Shown: positions 1 to 8,569, counted from the first letter of the stretch. The stretch is 64,000 nucleotides of DNA from Rathayibacter rathayi (GCF_004011095.1 NZ_CP028129.1:434001-498000), one strand, 5' to 3'. The notes: a model not told the origin generated them from the sequence alone. Program-made: numbers and translations.

Positions 1-476
1 CTGGCGTAGATGGGCTCCTCGGTCCCGCTTTGATGAATAAGGATCCTCGGGCGCGGTTGGCGATCGCGAATCGTCTGCTCGATGATGGCACGGATCCCAG
101 TCTGGTGAGCACTGATGGTGATCGTATCAATGTGCTGCATGTTTTGTGGGGTCGCGCGCGGGATCGTGACCCTGAAGCGGAAGCGGCGCTGATCGCACGG
201 TTGTTGGACGGTGGGGCGGACATCAATCTGCGCTCACCCAGGTTCGGCCTTCCACTGACGATGCTTGTCACGGATATTTCTGCCAGCCACGAATATATTC
301 GGGCCGCGTTTGCTGCGGTCACGGCGCACTCTCGACCTGACTTGACGGCGCATGTCGATCGGCGGCGTCAGGCCAGCGTGGGGCAGTATCTTGCGGATAA
401 CATGTTTGGTTTCATGCGTGATGAGGTTCGTGCGTATGCTGCGGCGTCCGGGCAAGATATCGACGTGATCTCATGA
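1..476 (+). CDS. Ankyrin-repeat-like immunity protein, 5' end cut by window edge
   Basis: The reading frame is open from the left edge (first full codon at position 3), so only the C-terminal part is present. It is almost identical to the complete copy at 7623-8189. Segments such as LDDGTDPSLVSTDGDRINVLH and LLDGGADINLRSP look like degenerate ankyrin repeats. In the intact copy this gene directly follows a GH-E nuclease tip, so I infer it is the cognate immunity protein and that a similar toxin tip lies just outside the window. It overlaps the next gene by ATGA. The family call is inference; the gene itself is secure because of the duplicate. Confidence 0.8.
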   Translation, partial: GVDGLLGPALMNKDPRARLAIANRLLDDGTDPSLVSTDGDRINVLHVLWGRARDRDPEAEAALIARLLDGGADINLRSPRFGLPLTMLVTDISASHEYIRAAFAAVTAHSRPDLTAHVDRRRQASVGQYLADNMFGFMRDEVRAYAAASGQDIDVIS

Positions 477-844
477 GACGGGAGCAGGGTATGGAGATTA
501 TTCCTCAGGCAGGGGCATGTCTGATGACGGTGAACGCGTGGGAGGGTCGCGCTCCGGTGCGGTGGATGCTGCGGGAGAGGTCGAACGCACCGGTCGACAA
601 TGGCTGGCGGATTATGAGCGCGGCGGACAGCAGTGAGTACCTCGCCGACTCGGACAACTGGCGCATCACCGATTTCAACGATGCGTGCGAGATCGAGCCC
701 GCGCTGATCGGTATCTACGACCTCCCGGTCGGAAGCGATCTGCAGATCGTCATCGACGAGCACGGCAAACGCATCGTCGACACGCCGACCGGTCGAGAAC
801 TGACACCCGAGAGGATGTACGTCCCACCAGGACACCGACGCTGA
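473..844 (+). CDS. DUF2185 (Imm33-like) immunity protein, copy 1
   Basis: This 123-residue protein has the pattern of the DUF2185 family: a W-x-x-R-E segment, then DNGWRIMSAADSSEYLADSD, then ALIGIYDLPVGSDLQIV. DUF2185 proteins are recurrent immunity proteins in polymorphic toxin loci. The start ATG overlaps the stop of the ankyrin gene (473-476), so the two are translationally coupled; an alternative start is the ATG at 491 after a G-rich stretch. A near-identical copy lies at 8186-8557. Its cognate toxin is not certain: it may be a second immunity gene for the GH-E tip or an orphan. Confidence 0.8.
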   Translation: MRREQGMEIIPQAGACLMTVNAWEGRAPVRWMLRERSNAPVDNGWRIMSAADSSEYLADSDNWRITDFNDACEIEPALIGIYDLPVGSDLQIVIDEHGKRIVDTPTGRELTPERMYVPPGHRR

Positions 845-856
845 CCTTCCTCGATC

Positions 857-990
857 ATGCACTCCGATCGTGGGTCGCAGTTCCGCTCGAACAAGTTCGT
901 GAAGGCACTACGCCGGCACACGCTGATGGGATCGATGGGCAGGGTCTGCGCCTGCGCGGACAATCCCCGCGATGGAGTCGTTGACGGGTT
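857..990 (+). pseudogene. IS3-family transposase (OrfB) remnant, copy 1
   Basis: The translation begins HSDRGSQFRS and continues to GSMGR and ADN, which is the end of the rve integrase core of IS3-type OrfB. The usual DNAAMESF segment is frameshifted by one base around 962-968. Only about 40 codons remain, and both ends are lost in unrelated sequence. The same remnant occurs at 8570-8703, so the decay predates the segmental duplication. Confidence 0.75.
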
Positions 991-1093
991 CCATGAGCAG
1001 ACCCGGACCGTGTCCACTCTGACGTCCTGCGTGGCGGAGACGAGCGGTGGATGGGATCGGGGAGGTGACCTGAATGTTCCAGGGGTCGCGGTT

Positions 1094-1240
1094 GTGTCCG
1101 AGATCTCTGCAGACCTGTCGGCGTTGATCGCGTCGTATGGTGCTTTGGCGCAGAGGGATACCGGTGAGTTCGATCAGCTTGGGGTGAATATCGAGGTGCA
1201 GGATGCGCAGGATGCGCAGGTGTGTGAGGTGGCGCAGTGA
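1094..1240 (+). CDS. Small helical protein upstream of LXG toxin, copy 1
   Basis: A GTG at 1094, preceded by AGGGG at 1080-1084, starts a 48-residue acidic helical peptide (VSEISADLSALIASYGALAQ to EVQDAQDAQVCEVAQ). Its stop overlaps the toxin start (gtga), and the frame is open upstream into the IS3 remnant, so the start is uncertain. In Firmicutes, LXG toxins are preceded by small helical partners (Lap proteins) needed for export. The position and size here fit such a role, but I see no sequence match to a named Lap family. The same gene precedes the other full-length toxin at 8806-8952. Confidence 0.55.
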   Translation: MSEISADLSALIASYGALAQRDTGEFDQLGVNIEVQDAQDAQVCEVAQ

Positions 1241-3096
1241 GTGTGGTGGAGTTTTCTGCTGATTCGTGGCAGGCGTCGTCTCCGGGTTTACAGGAGGGGT
1301 TAGGGGACTGGGTCGAGGCGTTGACTGATCTTGCGCAGGGGTTAGAGAGCCTGGCGGGGTCAGGCAATATCAGTGGTGCGGGTGCTGATGCGATGCGGGC
1401 GTATATTCGGGAGGTGCATGTCCCGATTGTGCAGTCGCTGTTGGTGTGTTTGTACACGTTCCAGACGGCGATCGGGGTGTACTGGAATGGTTACGGTGAG
1501 GTTGACGCGGATGGCAACTTCCGGCTCGTGAATGACGAGTTTGATGACCATGTCACTCAGCTGGATACGGGTGTGGAATTGTTGCGGGGGTTTGCTACTG
1601 ATTTGCGGGGGATCGCTGCCCGTGCGTCGCACTTGGTCTCGTTGGGTAGCGCGGGGGCGGATGCGGTTGAGGGCACGATCAGCGAGTTCGAGAATATGCA
1701 GGTGGTTGCGAAAATTCAGCATGAGACGTGGCAGGCGTATGAGGCTACGGATCATGGGTTCAATCAGGTCAAGAATCTTCTCGGTGAGCTGAAGAGCATC
1801 CTTAATAATGTCGGGAGTCTCACTGTTGGGCAAGGGCGCTCGTACACGGCGGGGAGTTTCGCTTTCGCGTTGCAGACGTTGAGCGGGTTGACCGGGGGGA
1901 TGCTGGATTACTGTCGGGAGAACCAGCAGGTCGCGTCCGACGGGTGGGACGTCTTGTTTTCTGGGTATGTCGATGATGTTGAGGCTGAACAGGAACGGCA
2001 GCGGAAAGAGGATGCCCTGTGGGGGGTGCTGTGGGACGGGATTCAGGTCGTTGAGGGTGTGTTGATTCTCGCGGTTGGTGTGGTGGGTACGCCGTTTAGC
2101 GCGGGTGCGACGTTGGCGTTGGCGGCGTTGGGTGGGTCGCTGATCGTGGGGGGTGTGAATAGCGCGATTGATCACGCGTCGATCGCGTCTACTGGTGAGG
2201 GGTTGAATCTGGTCGGGATGGCCAGCGATCAGGTGGCCCAGTGGTATGACGTCACTGTGATGCGGCCGGCGGTTGAGTCCGGGTCGTGGGCGGGGCAGCT
2301 CGTTGCTGGTGTTGGGTCTGGCGTGGGGCAAATGATCAGCGGTGCGGCGCAGATGAATCTGCGTGACACTGGGCGGGGGATCGAGGCCCTCGTCTTCGAT
2401 GAGGATGTGCGTAATCAAGCGTTGCAGCAGGTCACGACGCTCGTTGACCAGGTCCGAGCGGGTAACCCAGTGGTGATCGGACAGATCGTGGGGAACATCC
2501 TGCCCGGAGCGGTGGCGTTGAAAGTCGCGAAAACGAGCGGACTTTTGGGCCGGGCTGACAAGTTCGCTGACTTCGGGAAGCCCGTCATCACGAACCCGAG
2601 CAGGACCACCAGCGCCCTGGACTGGCTCAAGAACCACCTCGGCGCGGGAGGGGTGACCGTCGGCAACGCAATGGACTCCGTGAAACAAGGGGTGAATGGT
2701 GGGGGAGATCTGGTACCTACCGCACACCAAGCCCTTATGGATCAACTCCTCCGAGTCGGTATCAAAGTCAGCCCCGAGAAGGTCGTCACAATAATGACGA
2801 CACCAGAGGGCAAGATCGTCTGGCTCGAACGAGGGACCACAGGCGATGTGACACCAAATCCATCAGGCCTTGCTCATATTATCGAAGCACACGGAGATGA
2901 GTTCGCTCAGAAAGGGATCAGTGAATCCCAGATCCCCGATCTCCTTTCGAGAGCAATCCAGGAGAACAAGATTGTTGGTTATCAAGGGAAAAGGACGGGA
3001 CGCCCAATCTACGAGGTGGAGTATAATGGCGAGACAATGAAAATTGCTATTACTATTGGAAGCAATGGTTACATCGTAGGAGCGAATATCAGATGA
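1237..3096 (+). CDS. LXG-like polymorphic toxin 1, BECR-like RNase tip (tentative)
   Basis: This 619-residue protein has an LXG-like N-terminal domain (about residues 1-200), with LAGSGNISGAGADAMRAYIR followed by VHVPIVQSLL and a long helical stretch. A glycine-rich hydrophobic segment lies at about 275-306, and the conserved core ends near GGVTVG (about 471). The unique tip carries GLAHIIEAHGDEF at about 543-555 and a C-terminal strand pattern GETMKIAITIGSNGYIV. A His-centred helix plus a four-strand sheet is what BECR-fold ribonuclease toxins look like, but that call is tentative. Export by a type VII system is inferred from the LXG domain. The start is a GTG overlapping the small upstream gene, and the stop overlaps the immunity gene. 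Confidence 0.85.
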   Translation: MSVVEFSADSWQASSPGLQEGLGDWVEALTDLAQGLESLAGSGNISGAGADAMRAYIREVHVPIVQSLLVCLYTFQTAIGVYWNGYGEVDADGNFRLVNDEFDDHVTQLDTGVELLRGFATDLRGIAARASHLVSLGSAGADAVEGTISEFENMQVVAKIQHETWQAYEATDHGFNQVKNLLGELKSILNNVGSLTVGQGRSYTAGSFAFALQTLSGLTGGMLDYCRENQQVASDGWDVLFSGYVDDVEAEQERQRKEDALWGVLWDGIQVVEGVLILAVGVVGTPFSAGATLALAALGGSLIVGGVNSAIDHASIASTGEGLNLVGMASDQVAQWYDVTVMRPAVESGSWAGQLVAGVGSGVGQMISGAAQMNLRDTGRGIEALVFDEDVRNQALQQVTTLVDQVRAGNPVVIGQIVGNILPGAVALKVAKTSGLLGRADKFADFGKPVITNPSRTTSALDWLKNHLGAGGVTVGNAMDSVKQGVNGGGDLVPTAHQALMDQLLRVGIKVSPEKVVTIMTTPEGKIVWLERGTTGDVTPNPSGLAHIIEAHGDEFAQKGISESQIPDLLSRAIQENKIVGYQGKRTGRPIYEVEYNGETMKIAITIGSNGYIVGANIR

Positions 3097-3452
3097 GCGA
3101 TTCCAATATCACGCTTCCTGTGATTGCTCCGAACGAACGTCCCCATGTGGACATTCACTACGAATGGACGCAATTCCCGCTTTGGCTTAATGGGAGATAC
3201 GGGATCGACAGTATCGCCGGCCATGAGATCGGCCTCAGCTCGGAGCTCGTTCGGGATCTTTTGGCCTGGAGCGATGCAGCCGATGCTCAATTCGAAGCTG
3301 ACGACCCAGCTAACAGTGCCGCTCCGGCCAATTTTCTTGAAGATGGATTTGAATTAGCGAAACGAGTGCGTGCGGAACTTTCTGCAGAATGGATTGTGAC
3401 GTCCTACGATCCGCGTGCTAAACGGAAAGTTGAACTCGTCATTGACGACTGA
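3093..3452 (+). CDS. Candidate immunity protein for toxin 1
   Basis: This 119-residue acidic protein starts inside the toxin stop codon (ATGA at 3093-3096), the usual toxin-immunity coupling. It has HYEWTQFPLWLNGRYGID near the N-terminus and a C-terminal segment ELSAEWIVTSYDPRAKRKVE. No signal peptide or membrane segment is visible, so it should act in the cytoplasm. I do not recognise a named immunity family. It is the only gene with this tip, so specificity for toxin 1 is the simplest reading. The homologous toxin core resumes immediately after its stop codon. Confidence 0.75.
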   Translation: MSDSNITLPVIAPNERPHVDIHYEWTQFPLWLNGRYGIDSIAGHEIGLSSELVRDLLAWSDAADAQFEADDPANSAAPANFLEDGFELAKRVRAELSAEWIVTSYDPRAKRKVELVIDD

Positions 3453-3491
3453 GCGGATGCGGTTGAGGGCACGATCAGCGAGTTCGAGAAT

Positions 3492-5066
3492 ATGCAGGTG
3501 GTTGCGAAAACTCAGCATGAGACGTGGCAGGTGTATGAGGCTACGGATCATGGGTTCGACCAGGTCAAGAATCTTCTCGGTGAGCTGAACAGTATCCTGA
3601 ATAATGTTGGGAGTCTCGCTGTTGGGCAAGGGCGCTCGTACGCGGCGGGGAGTTTCGCTTTCGCGTTGCAGACGTTGAGCGGGTTGACCGGGGGGATGCT
3701 GGATTACTGTCGGGAGAACCGGCAGGTCGCGTCCGACGGGTGGGACGTCTTGTTTTCTGGGTATGTCGATGATGTTGAGGCTGAACAGGAACGGCAGCGG
3801 AAAGAGGATGCTCTGTGGGGGGTGCTGTGGGACGGGATTCAGGTCGTTGAGGGTGTGTTGATTCTCGCGGTTGGTGTGGTGGGTACGCCGTTCAGCGCGG
3901 GTGCGACGTTGGCGTTGGCGGCGCTGGGTGGGTCGCTGATCGTGGGGGGTGTGAATAGCGCGATTGATCACGCGTCGATCGCGGCTACTGGTGAGGGGTT
4001 GAATCTGGTCGGGATGGCCAGCGATCAGGTGGCCCACTGGTATGACGTCACTGTGATGCGGCCGGCGGTTGAGTCCGGGTCATGGGCGGGGCAGCTCGTT
4101 GCTGGTGTTGGGTCTGGCGTGGGGCAGATGGTCAGCGGTGCGGCGCAGATGAATCTGCGTGACACTGGGCGGGGGATCGAGGCTCTCCTGTTCGATGAGG
4201 ATGTGCGTAACCAAGCGTTGCAGCAGGTCACGACGCTCGTTGACCAGGTCCGCGAGGGAAACCCAGTGGTGATCGGACAGATCGTCGGGAACATCCTGCC
4301 CGGAGCGGTGGCGTTGAAAGTCGCGAAAACGAGCGGACTTCTGAGCCGGGCTGACAAATTCGCTGACTTCGCGAAACCCATCATCACGAACCCGAGCAGG
4401 ACCACCAGCGCCCTGGACTGGCTCAAGAACCACCTCGGCGCGGGAGGGGTGACCGTCAGCGACGTATTCGAGCCGTCAATACGGCCAGCAGACGCGATTG
4501 ACGGGTCGACCGTAAAGTCGCGTGGTGGAGGCGAGCGAGAGTCTGGTACTCCTGGCGAGAAGACAGAGGTTCTGGATCCCTTTGATCCGGACCGTAAGGG
4601 TGCGCTGCTTCCCAACGTGAGATATCGTGCGAGTGCACCCGACACGACCCACAACTACGTGGCCGAAACGAACGCTGACGGTCTGATCGAGCGGGTCATC
4701 GTCGAGACCCTCCATGTGAAGCCCACCGGCCGCCCTCGCTTCAAGCATGACCCGAACACGCCAGGTAAGCTCCCCACGGATGACGCGGGTCACCTGATCG
4801 CGGATGTCTTCGACGGCAGCCCAGAACTCGACAACCTCGTCAGCCAAGCAACAGCTCTCAATCGCGGTGCGGGCTCGAAATGGAGGGCAATGGAACGCGA
4901 CTGGGAAGATGCTCTCCGTGACGTACCACCACGCGCCGTCACTGATATCGAGATCAAGGTTCTCTACGACGGCGGCAAACGACCAATAAGTTTGGATGTC
5001 ACATATAAAATCGACGGCAAACCTGGTGGCAGAAATTTCCCAAACACCATACCAAATATCGATTAG
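3492..5066 (+). CDS. Truncated LXG-type toxin cassette 2, DNA/RNA non-specific endonuclease tip
   Basis: The homologous core resumes at about 3453, right after the previous immunity gene, without the LXG domain. The first ATG is at 3492 (MQVVAKTQHE) and has no ribosome binding site. The core is nearly identical to toxins 1 and 4. The tip (about residues 336-524) has DDAGHLIADVFDGSPELDNL, then QATALNRGAGS and MERDWEDAL, the signature of the DNA/RNA non-specific endonuclease family (EndoNS_2, as in Bacillus YeeF). Without LXG it is unlikely to be exported as it stands. I read it as a silent tip cassette that could recombine into a full-length gene, or a deletion product. Confidence 0.8.
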   Translation: MQVVAKTQHETWQVYEATDHGFDQVKNLLGELNSILNNVGSLAVGQGRSYAAGSFAFALQTLSGLTGGMLDYCRENRQVASDGWDVLFSGYVDDVEAEQERQRKEDALWGVLWDGIQVVEGVLILAVGVVGTPFSAGATLALAALGGSLIVGGVNSAIDHASIAATGEGLNLVGMASDQVAHWYDVTVMRPAVESGSWAGQLVAGVGSGVGQMVSGAAQMNLRDTGRGIEALLFDEDVRNQALQQVTTLVDQVREGNPVVIGQIVGNILPGAVALKVAKTSGLLSRADKFADFAKPIITNPSRTTSALDWLKNHLGAGGVTVSDVFEPSIRPADAIDGSTVKSRGGGERESGTPGEKTEVLDPFDPDRKGALLPNVRYRASAPDTTHNYVAETNADGLIERVIVETLHVKPTGRPRFKHDPNTPGKLPTDDAGHLIADVFDGSPELDNLVSQATALNRGAGSKWRAMERDWEDALRDVPPRAVTDIEIKVLYDGGKRPISLDVTYKIDGKPGGRNFPNTIPNID

Positions 5067-5075
5067 GGAACTGTA

Positions 5076-5540
5076 ATGAACAACGAGACTAGTTTCGAAC
5101 GCCTATTCGGGATCCAAGACGAGATTCTTATGTTCACCATGGAGCAGGTCGGTGATAAAGTCGACAAGTTCTACGTGCAAGGTAGAATTACGGACGATAG
5201 TTATGGAAATGTCACAAGCGTCGAGGGTAACATCAGGACTGTCATTGTCGGCGGTCGCGTCCTCGACGTCTCTGCTGTCCTGGACGATACTGAGTTCTAT
5301 GAGAATGTCGCTTTCGTCAGGCCGCGAATCACGGAGCTGCACGACATCCTCCGTATCCTGCAGGGTAAATCCCCAGTGCGGTTTCGCTGGGCGGTGGACA
5401 CCAAAGCGGGCACTGCTGAGAGTGATTGGACATACTACGATGATCTCTCTGACGAGGAGAAGAAGGACGATTTCTGGCTGTTCTCGAAGGGTGACAACGC
5501 TTGGACGGCGCAGCTTGAGGCTGAGCTAGCCGGCGAGTAA
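5076..5540 (+). CDS. YezG/DUF600-like immunity protein
   Basis: This 154-residue acidic protein lies 9 bp after the nuclease stop. It contains RFRWAVDTKAGTAESDWTYY followed by DDLSDEEKKDDFW, a pattern resembling YezG/DUF600 immunity proteins, which neutralise YeeF-type nucleases of the same family as the upstream tip. A paralogue at 12316-12780 follows the other copy of this nuclease, so the toxin-immunity pairing is supported by co-duplication. No membrane segment is seen, as expected for protection against a cytoplasmic nuclease. Confidence 0.75.
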   Translation: MNNETSFERLFGIQDEILMFTMEQVGDKVDKFYVQGRITDDSYGNVTSVEGNIRTVIVGGRVLDVSAVLDDTEFYENVAFVRPRITELHDILRILQGKSPVRFRWAVDTKAGTAESDWTYYDDLSDEEKKDDFWLFSKGDNAWTAQLEAELAGE

Positions 5541-5601
5541 AACCCAGAGGATTTTGCGTAGCCTTGCAATCAGGTGCACGAATGTGTCTAATAGGAGAAG
5601 T

Positions 5602-6132
5602 ATGAGCGATTTCACACGGCTGGACGCCGACCAGCTACACCCGATAATCGAGGCTTTTCGAGCACTAAAATGGCCTGCTACGAGAGCGGATATAATGTCG
5701 GTAGCCGAAAGGCTTCATTGGGAGATTACTTCAGACCGAGAAAGTGGCATTGATCTGCTTGCTGCGCTGCCCCTGAGTGATAACCGGGTCAACGTGCTCT
5801 TGAGCGATGAATGCGTTCTAAAAGTCAACATCCCAGTCTCAGACAGAGTACGAAATCTAGATAACGATCTGGAACCTGATCTGAGGTCAAGCTTCCGCGC
5901 GATCGTTGACGACGTCAACGTCATCCTCGACGGCGGGAAGACGAAGACTCCTGGTATGCGTCAATACCACTGGGATTTCGACGATTCAAGCCGCCTCGCA
6001 GTAGAGAATTTTGGTGCAAAGATCGTCCTTCAAGTCTTGTCACCACACTGGGCGAATGTTGAGCGCGAAGAGGAGCGCCAGGGGCTTGATCCCTCACGTC
6101 CGTTCGATGACCATCAAGAGTCCGACATCTGA
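5602..6132 (+). CDS. Orphan immunity-like protein, DUF6301-like (tentative)
   Basis: The ATG at 5602 follows AGGAGAAG, which fixes the start and excludes longer readings. The 176-residue product has an N-terminal segment AFRALKWPATRADIMSVAER and a C-terminal LAVENFGAKIVLQVLSPHW. The tryptophan-rich N-terminus recalls the actinobacterial DUF6301 family, but I am not confident. It follows the YezG-like gene by 61 bp and has no toxin tip of its own, so it may be an orphan immunity gene left by an earlier cassette. The 6133-6197 stretch after it holds only a short fragment reading RAVIEGQPVKIVHVIEV, perhaps the end of a lost tip. Confidence 0.65.
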   Translation: MSDFTRLDADQLHPIIEAFRALKWPATRADIMSVAERLHWEITSDRESGIDLLAALPLSDNRVNVLLSDECVLKVNIPVSDRVRNLDNDLEPDLRSSFRAIVDDVNVILDGGKTKTPGMRQYHWDFDDSSRLAVENFGAKIVLQVLSPHWANVEREEERQGLDPSRPFDDHQESDI

Positions 6133-6197
6133 ATAACCAACACCGCAGCTTTCGAGCGGTTATTGAGGGGCAACCGGTCAAGATTGTCCATGTCATT

Positions 6198-6287
6198 GAG
6201 GTTTATGCAAAATCCCCTCGCACACCCAGGGAACAAGCCCTTGACCTGGGCTGTTGTGAAGCCCTACCGGAATTTTGCATAAGCCTC
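6198..6287 (+). mobile_element. 90-bp element bounded by IS5-like inverted repeats (MITE-like)
   Basis: The ends GAGGTTTATGCAAAAT (6198-6213) and ATTTTGCATAAGCCTC (6272-6287) are the same 16-bp terminal repeats as the IS5-like element at 13128-14036, with one mismatch. The 58-bp interior does not match that transposase gene. The toxin core begins at its right edge, so the element marks the deletion point of the cassette. The flanks are att and act: both fit ANT but are not identical. Confidence 0.7.
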
Positions 6288-7600
6288 ACTGTCGGGAGAA
6301 CCAGCAGGTCGCGTCCGACGGGTGGGACGTCTTGTTCTCTGGGTATGTCGATGATGTTGAAGCTGAACAGGAACGGCAGCGGAAAGAGGATGCCCTGTGG
6401 GGGGTGCTGTGGGACGGGATTCAGGTCGTTGAGGGTGTGTTGATTCTCGCGGTTGGTGTGGTGGGTACGCCGTTCAGCGCGGGTGCGACGTTGGCGTTGG
6501 CGGCGTTGGGTGGGTCGCTGATCGTGGGGGGTGTGAATAGCGCGATTGATCACGCGTCGATCGCGTCGACTGGTGAGGGGTTGAATCTGGTCGGGATGGT
6601 CAGCGATCAGGTGGCCCACTGGTATGACGTCACTGTGATGCGGCCGGCGGTTGAGTCCGGGTCGTGGGCGGGGCAGCTCGTTGCTGGTGTTGGGTCTGGC
6701 GTGGGGCAGATGATCAGCGGTGCGGCGCAGATGAATCTGCGTGACACTGGGCGTGGGATCGAGGCCCTCCTGTTCGATGAGGATGTGCGTAACCAAGCGT
6801 TGCAGCAGGTCACGACGCTCGTTGACCAGGTCCGAGCGGGAAACCCGGTGGTGATCGGACAGATCGTGGGGAACATCCTGCCCGGAGCGGTGGCGTTGAA
6901 AGTCGCGAAAACGAGCGGACTTCTGGGCCGGGCTGACAAGTTCGCTGACTTCGGGAAGCCCGTCATCACGAACCCGAGCAGGACCACCAGCGCACTGGAC
7001 TGGCTCAAGAACCACCTCGGCGCGGGAGGGGTGACCGTCGGCGACGTATTCGAGCCGACCATACGACCAGCAGACGCGATTGACGGGTCGACCGTGAAGT
7101 CGTATTCTGTCGACCAGCCGGGCGGTAGTAATGCTCCGGGTCCGGTGAAGTATCCGACTGGCCGGTTGCCGAAGCGTGGTATACCGAACTCTTTCGGGTA
7201 TGATTCTGACGGGGTTCGTCTTCCCTACGCGAATAGTCGCCCTGATTACGCGCCCGGACAAGTCAAAGAGGTGTGGAACGCTACCCGGGAGAAACAATTG
7301 CTCGACATTGAGGGCGGCGAAGTGGGGGCGCCGCCGAGTCTTCCGGGGCCGGATCAGCTCTGGGTCAAAAACAAGTCAGGCGACTGGAAACTCATCGAGT
7401 GGCGACCCGGAGAACCCCGCGCTGGCCTCTGGGACATGGGACACCTCCCTGAGGCTAAATATGCCAAACTTCGAAATCGGTACCTCAGTCATCAGATTAC
7501 GAAGGAAGAATTCTTGGATGAATATCACGACGTGGAGAAGTATCAGGTTGAAGATCCGGGCAGAAACCGGTCGCATATCGATGAATATATCGATGAATAG
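6275..7600 (+). CDS. Truncated LXG-type toxin cassette 3, GH-E (HNH/EndoVII) nuclease tip
   Basis: The toxin core starts at about 6288, immediately after the 90-bp element, so the LXG domain and half the core are missing. The only available start is a TTG inside the element's repeat (6275), which is doubtful. The tip has WNATREKQLLDIEG, then WRPGEPRAGLWDMGH and FLDEYHDVEKYQVEDPGRNRSH-like residues, matching the GH-E nuclease family of the HNH/EndoVII superfamily (Gly-His and Glu conserved). An ankyrin-like immunity gene follows by 22 bp. As with cassette 2, it may be a silent donor rather than an expressed gene. Confidence 0.8.
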   Translation: MHKPHCRENQQVASDGWDVLFSGYVDDVEAEQERQRKEDALWGVLWDGIQVVEGVLILAVGVVGTPFSAGATLALAALGGSLIVGGVNSAIDHASIASTGEGLNLVGMVSDQVAHWYDVTVMRPAVESGSWAGQLVAGVGSGVGQMISGAAQMNLRDTGRGIEALLFDEDVRNQALQQVTTLVDQVRAGNPVVIGQIVGNILPGAVALKVAKTSGLLGRADKFADFGKPVITNPSRTTSALDWLKNHLGAGGVTVGDVFEPTIRPADAIDGSTVKSYSVDQPGGSNAPGPVKYPTGRLPKRGIPNSFGYDSDGVRLPYANSRPDYAPGQVKEVWNATREKQLLDIEGGEVGAPPSLPGPDQLWVKNKSGDWKLIEWRPGEPRAGLWDMGHLPEAKYAKLRNRYLSHQITKEEFLDEYHDVEKYQVEDPGRNRSHIDEYIDE

Positions 7601-7622
7601 AAAATGAGAAGAGGAGGACACT

Positions 7623-8189
7623 ATGGCATCTCCGAGTCATGCTGCTGGATATGGGACATATGAGGAGTTTTGCGCCGGATACGACCCCGCTACCATGCCG
7701 TTCACCCCGAGGCCTGGCGTAGATGGGCTCCTCGGGCTGGCTTTGATGAATAAGGATCCTCGGGCGCGGTTGGCGATCGCGAATCGTCTGCTCGATGATG
7801 GCGCGGATCCCAGTCTGGTGAGCACTGATGGTGATCGTGTGAATGTGCTGCATGTTTTGTGGGGTCGCGCGCGGGATCGTGACCCTGAAGCGGAAGCGGC
7901 GCTGATCGCACGGTTGTTGGACGGTGGGGCGGACATCAATCTGCGCTCACCCAGGTTCGGCCTTCCACTGACGATGCTTCTCACAAACATTTCTGCTAAG
8001 CCTGAATATTTGCGGGCCGCGTTCGCTGCGGTCACGGCGCACTCTCGACCTGACTTGACAGCGCATGTCGATCGGCGGCGTCAGGCCAGCGTGGGACAGT
8101 ATTTCGCGCAAACCAGGTTTGGTTTCATGCGTGATGAGGTTCGCGCGTATGCTGCGGCGACCGGGCAAGATATCGACGTGATCTCATGA
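7623..8189 (+). CDS. Ankyrin-repeat-like immunity protein, complete copy
   Basis: The ATG at 7623 follows AGAGGAGGA, a strong ribosome binding site. The 188-residue protein has two or three degenerate ankyrin-like units, for example LLDDGADPSLVS and LLDGGADINLRSP, with no membrane segment. It directly follows the GH-E nuclease tip and overlaps the DUF2185 gene by ATGA, so it is best read as the GH-E immunity protein. The C-terminal half differs slightly from the copy at the left edge (LTNISAKPEYLR against VTDISASHEYIR), showing divergence after duplication. Confidence 0.8.
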   Translation: MASPSHAAGYGTYEEFCAGYDPATMPFTPRPGVDGLLGLALMNKDPRARLAIANRLLDDGADPSLVSTDGDRVNVLHVLWGRARDRDPEAEAALIARLLDGGADINLRSPRFGLPLTMLLTNISAKPEYLRAAFAAVTAHSRPDLTAHVDRRRQASVGQYFAQTRFGFMRDEVRAYAAATGQDIDVIS

Positions 8190-8557
8190 GACGGGAGCAG
8201 GGTATGGAGATTATTCCTCAGGCAGGGGCATGTCTGATGACGGTGAACGCGTGGGAGGGTCGCGCTCCGGTGCGGTGGATGCTGCGCGAGAGGTCGAACG
8301 CACCGGTCGACAACGGCTGGCGGATTATGAGCGCGGCGGACAGCAGCGAGTACCTCGCCGACTCGGACAACTGGCGCATCACCGATTTCAACGATGCGTG
8401 CGAGATCGAGCCCGCGCTGATCGGTATCTACGACCTCCCGGTCGGAAGCGATCTGCAGATCGTCATCGACGAGCACGGCAAACGTATCGTCGACACGCCG
8501 ACCGGTCGAGAACTGACACCCGAGAGGATGTACGTCCCGCCAGGACATCGACGCTGA
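8186..8557 (+). CDS. DUF2185 (Imm33-like) immunity protein, copy 2
   Basis: At protein level this 123-residue product is identical to the copy at 473-844; the DNA differs at a few synonymous positions. It overlaps the ankyrin gene stop (8186-8189). The WRIMSAADSSEYLADSD and IGIYDLPVGSDLQ segments fit DUF2185. The absence of amino-acid change against scattered silent changes suggests it is under selection and still works, or that the duplication is recent. Confidence 0.8.
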   Translation: MRREQGMEIIPQAGACLMTVNAWEGRAPVRWMLRERSNAPVDNGWRIMSAADSSEYLADSDNWRITDFNDACEIEPALIGIYDLPVGSDLQIVIDEHGKRIVDTPTGRELTPERMYVPPGHRR

Positions 8558-8569
8558 CCTTCCTCGATC

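Noticed and set aside
1360..2745. Long open frame of 461 codons on the minus strand of toxin 1, repeated under the other toxins
   Set aside because: It mirrors the codon pattern of the LXG genes, has no start signal or family resemblance, and recurs only because the sense DNA is repeated.
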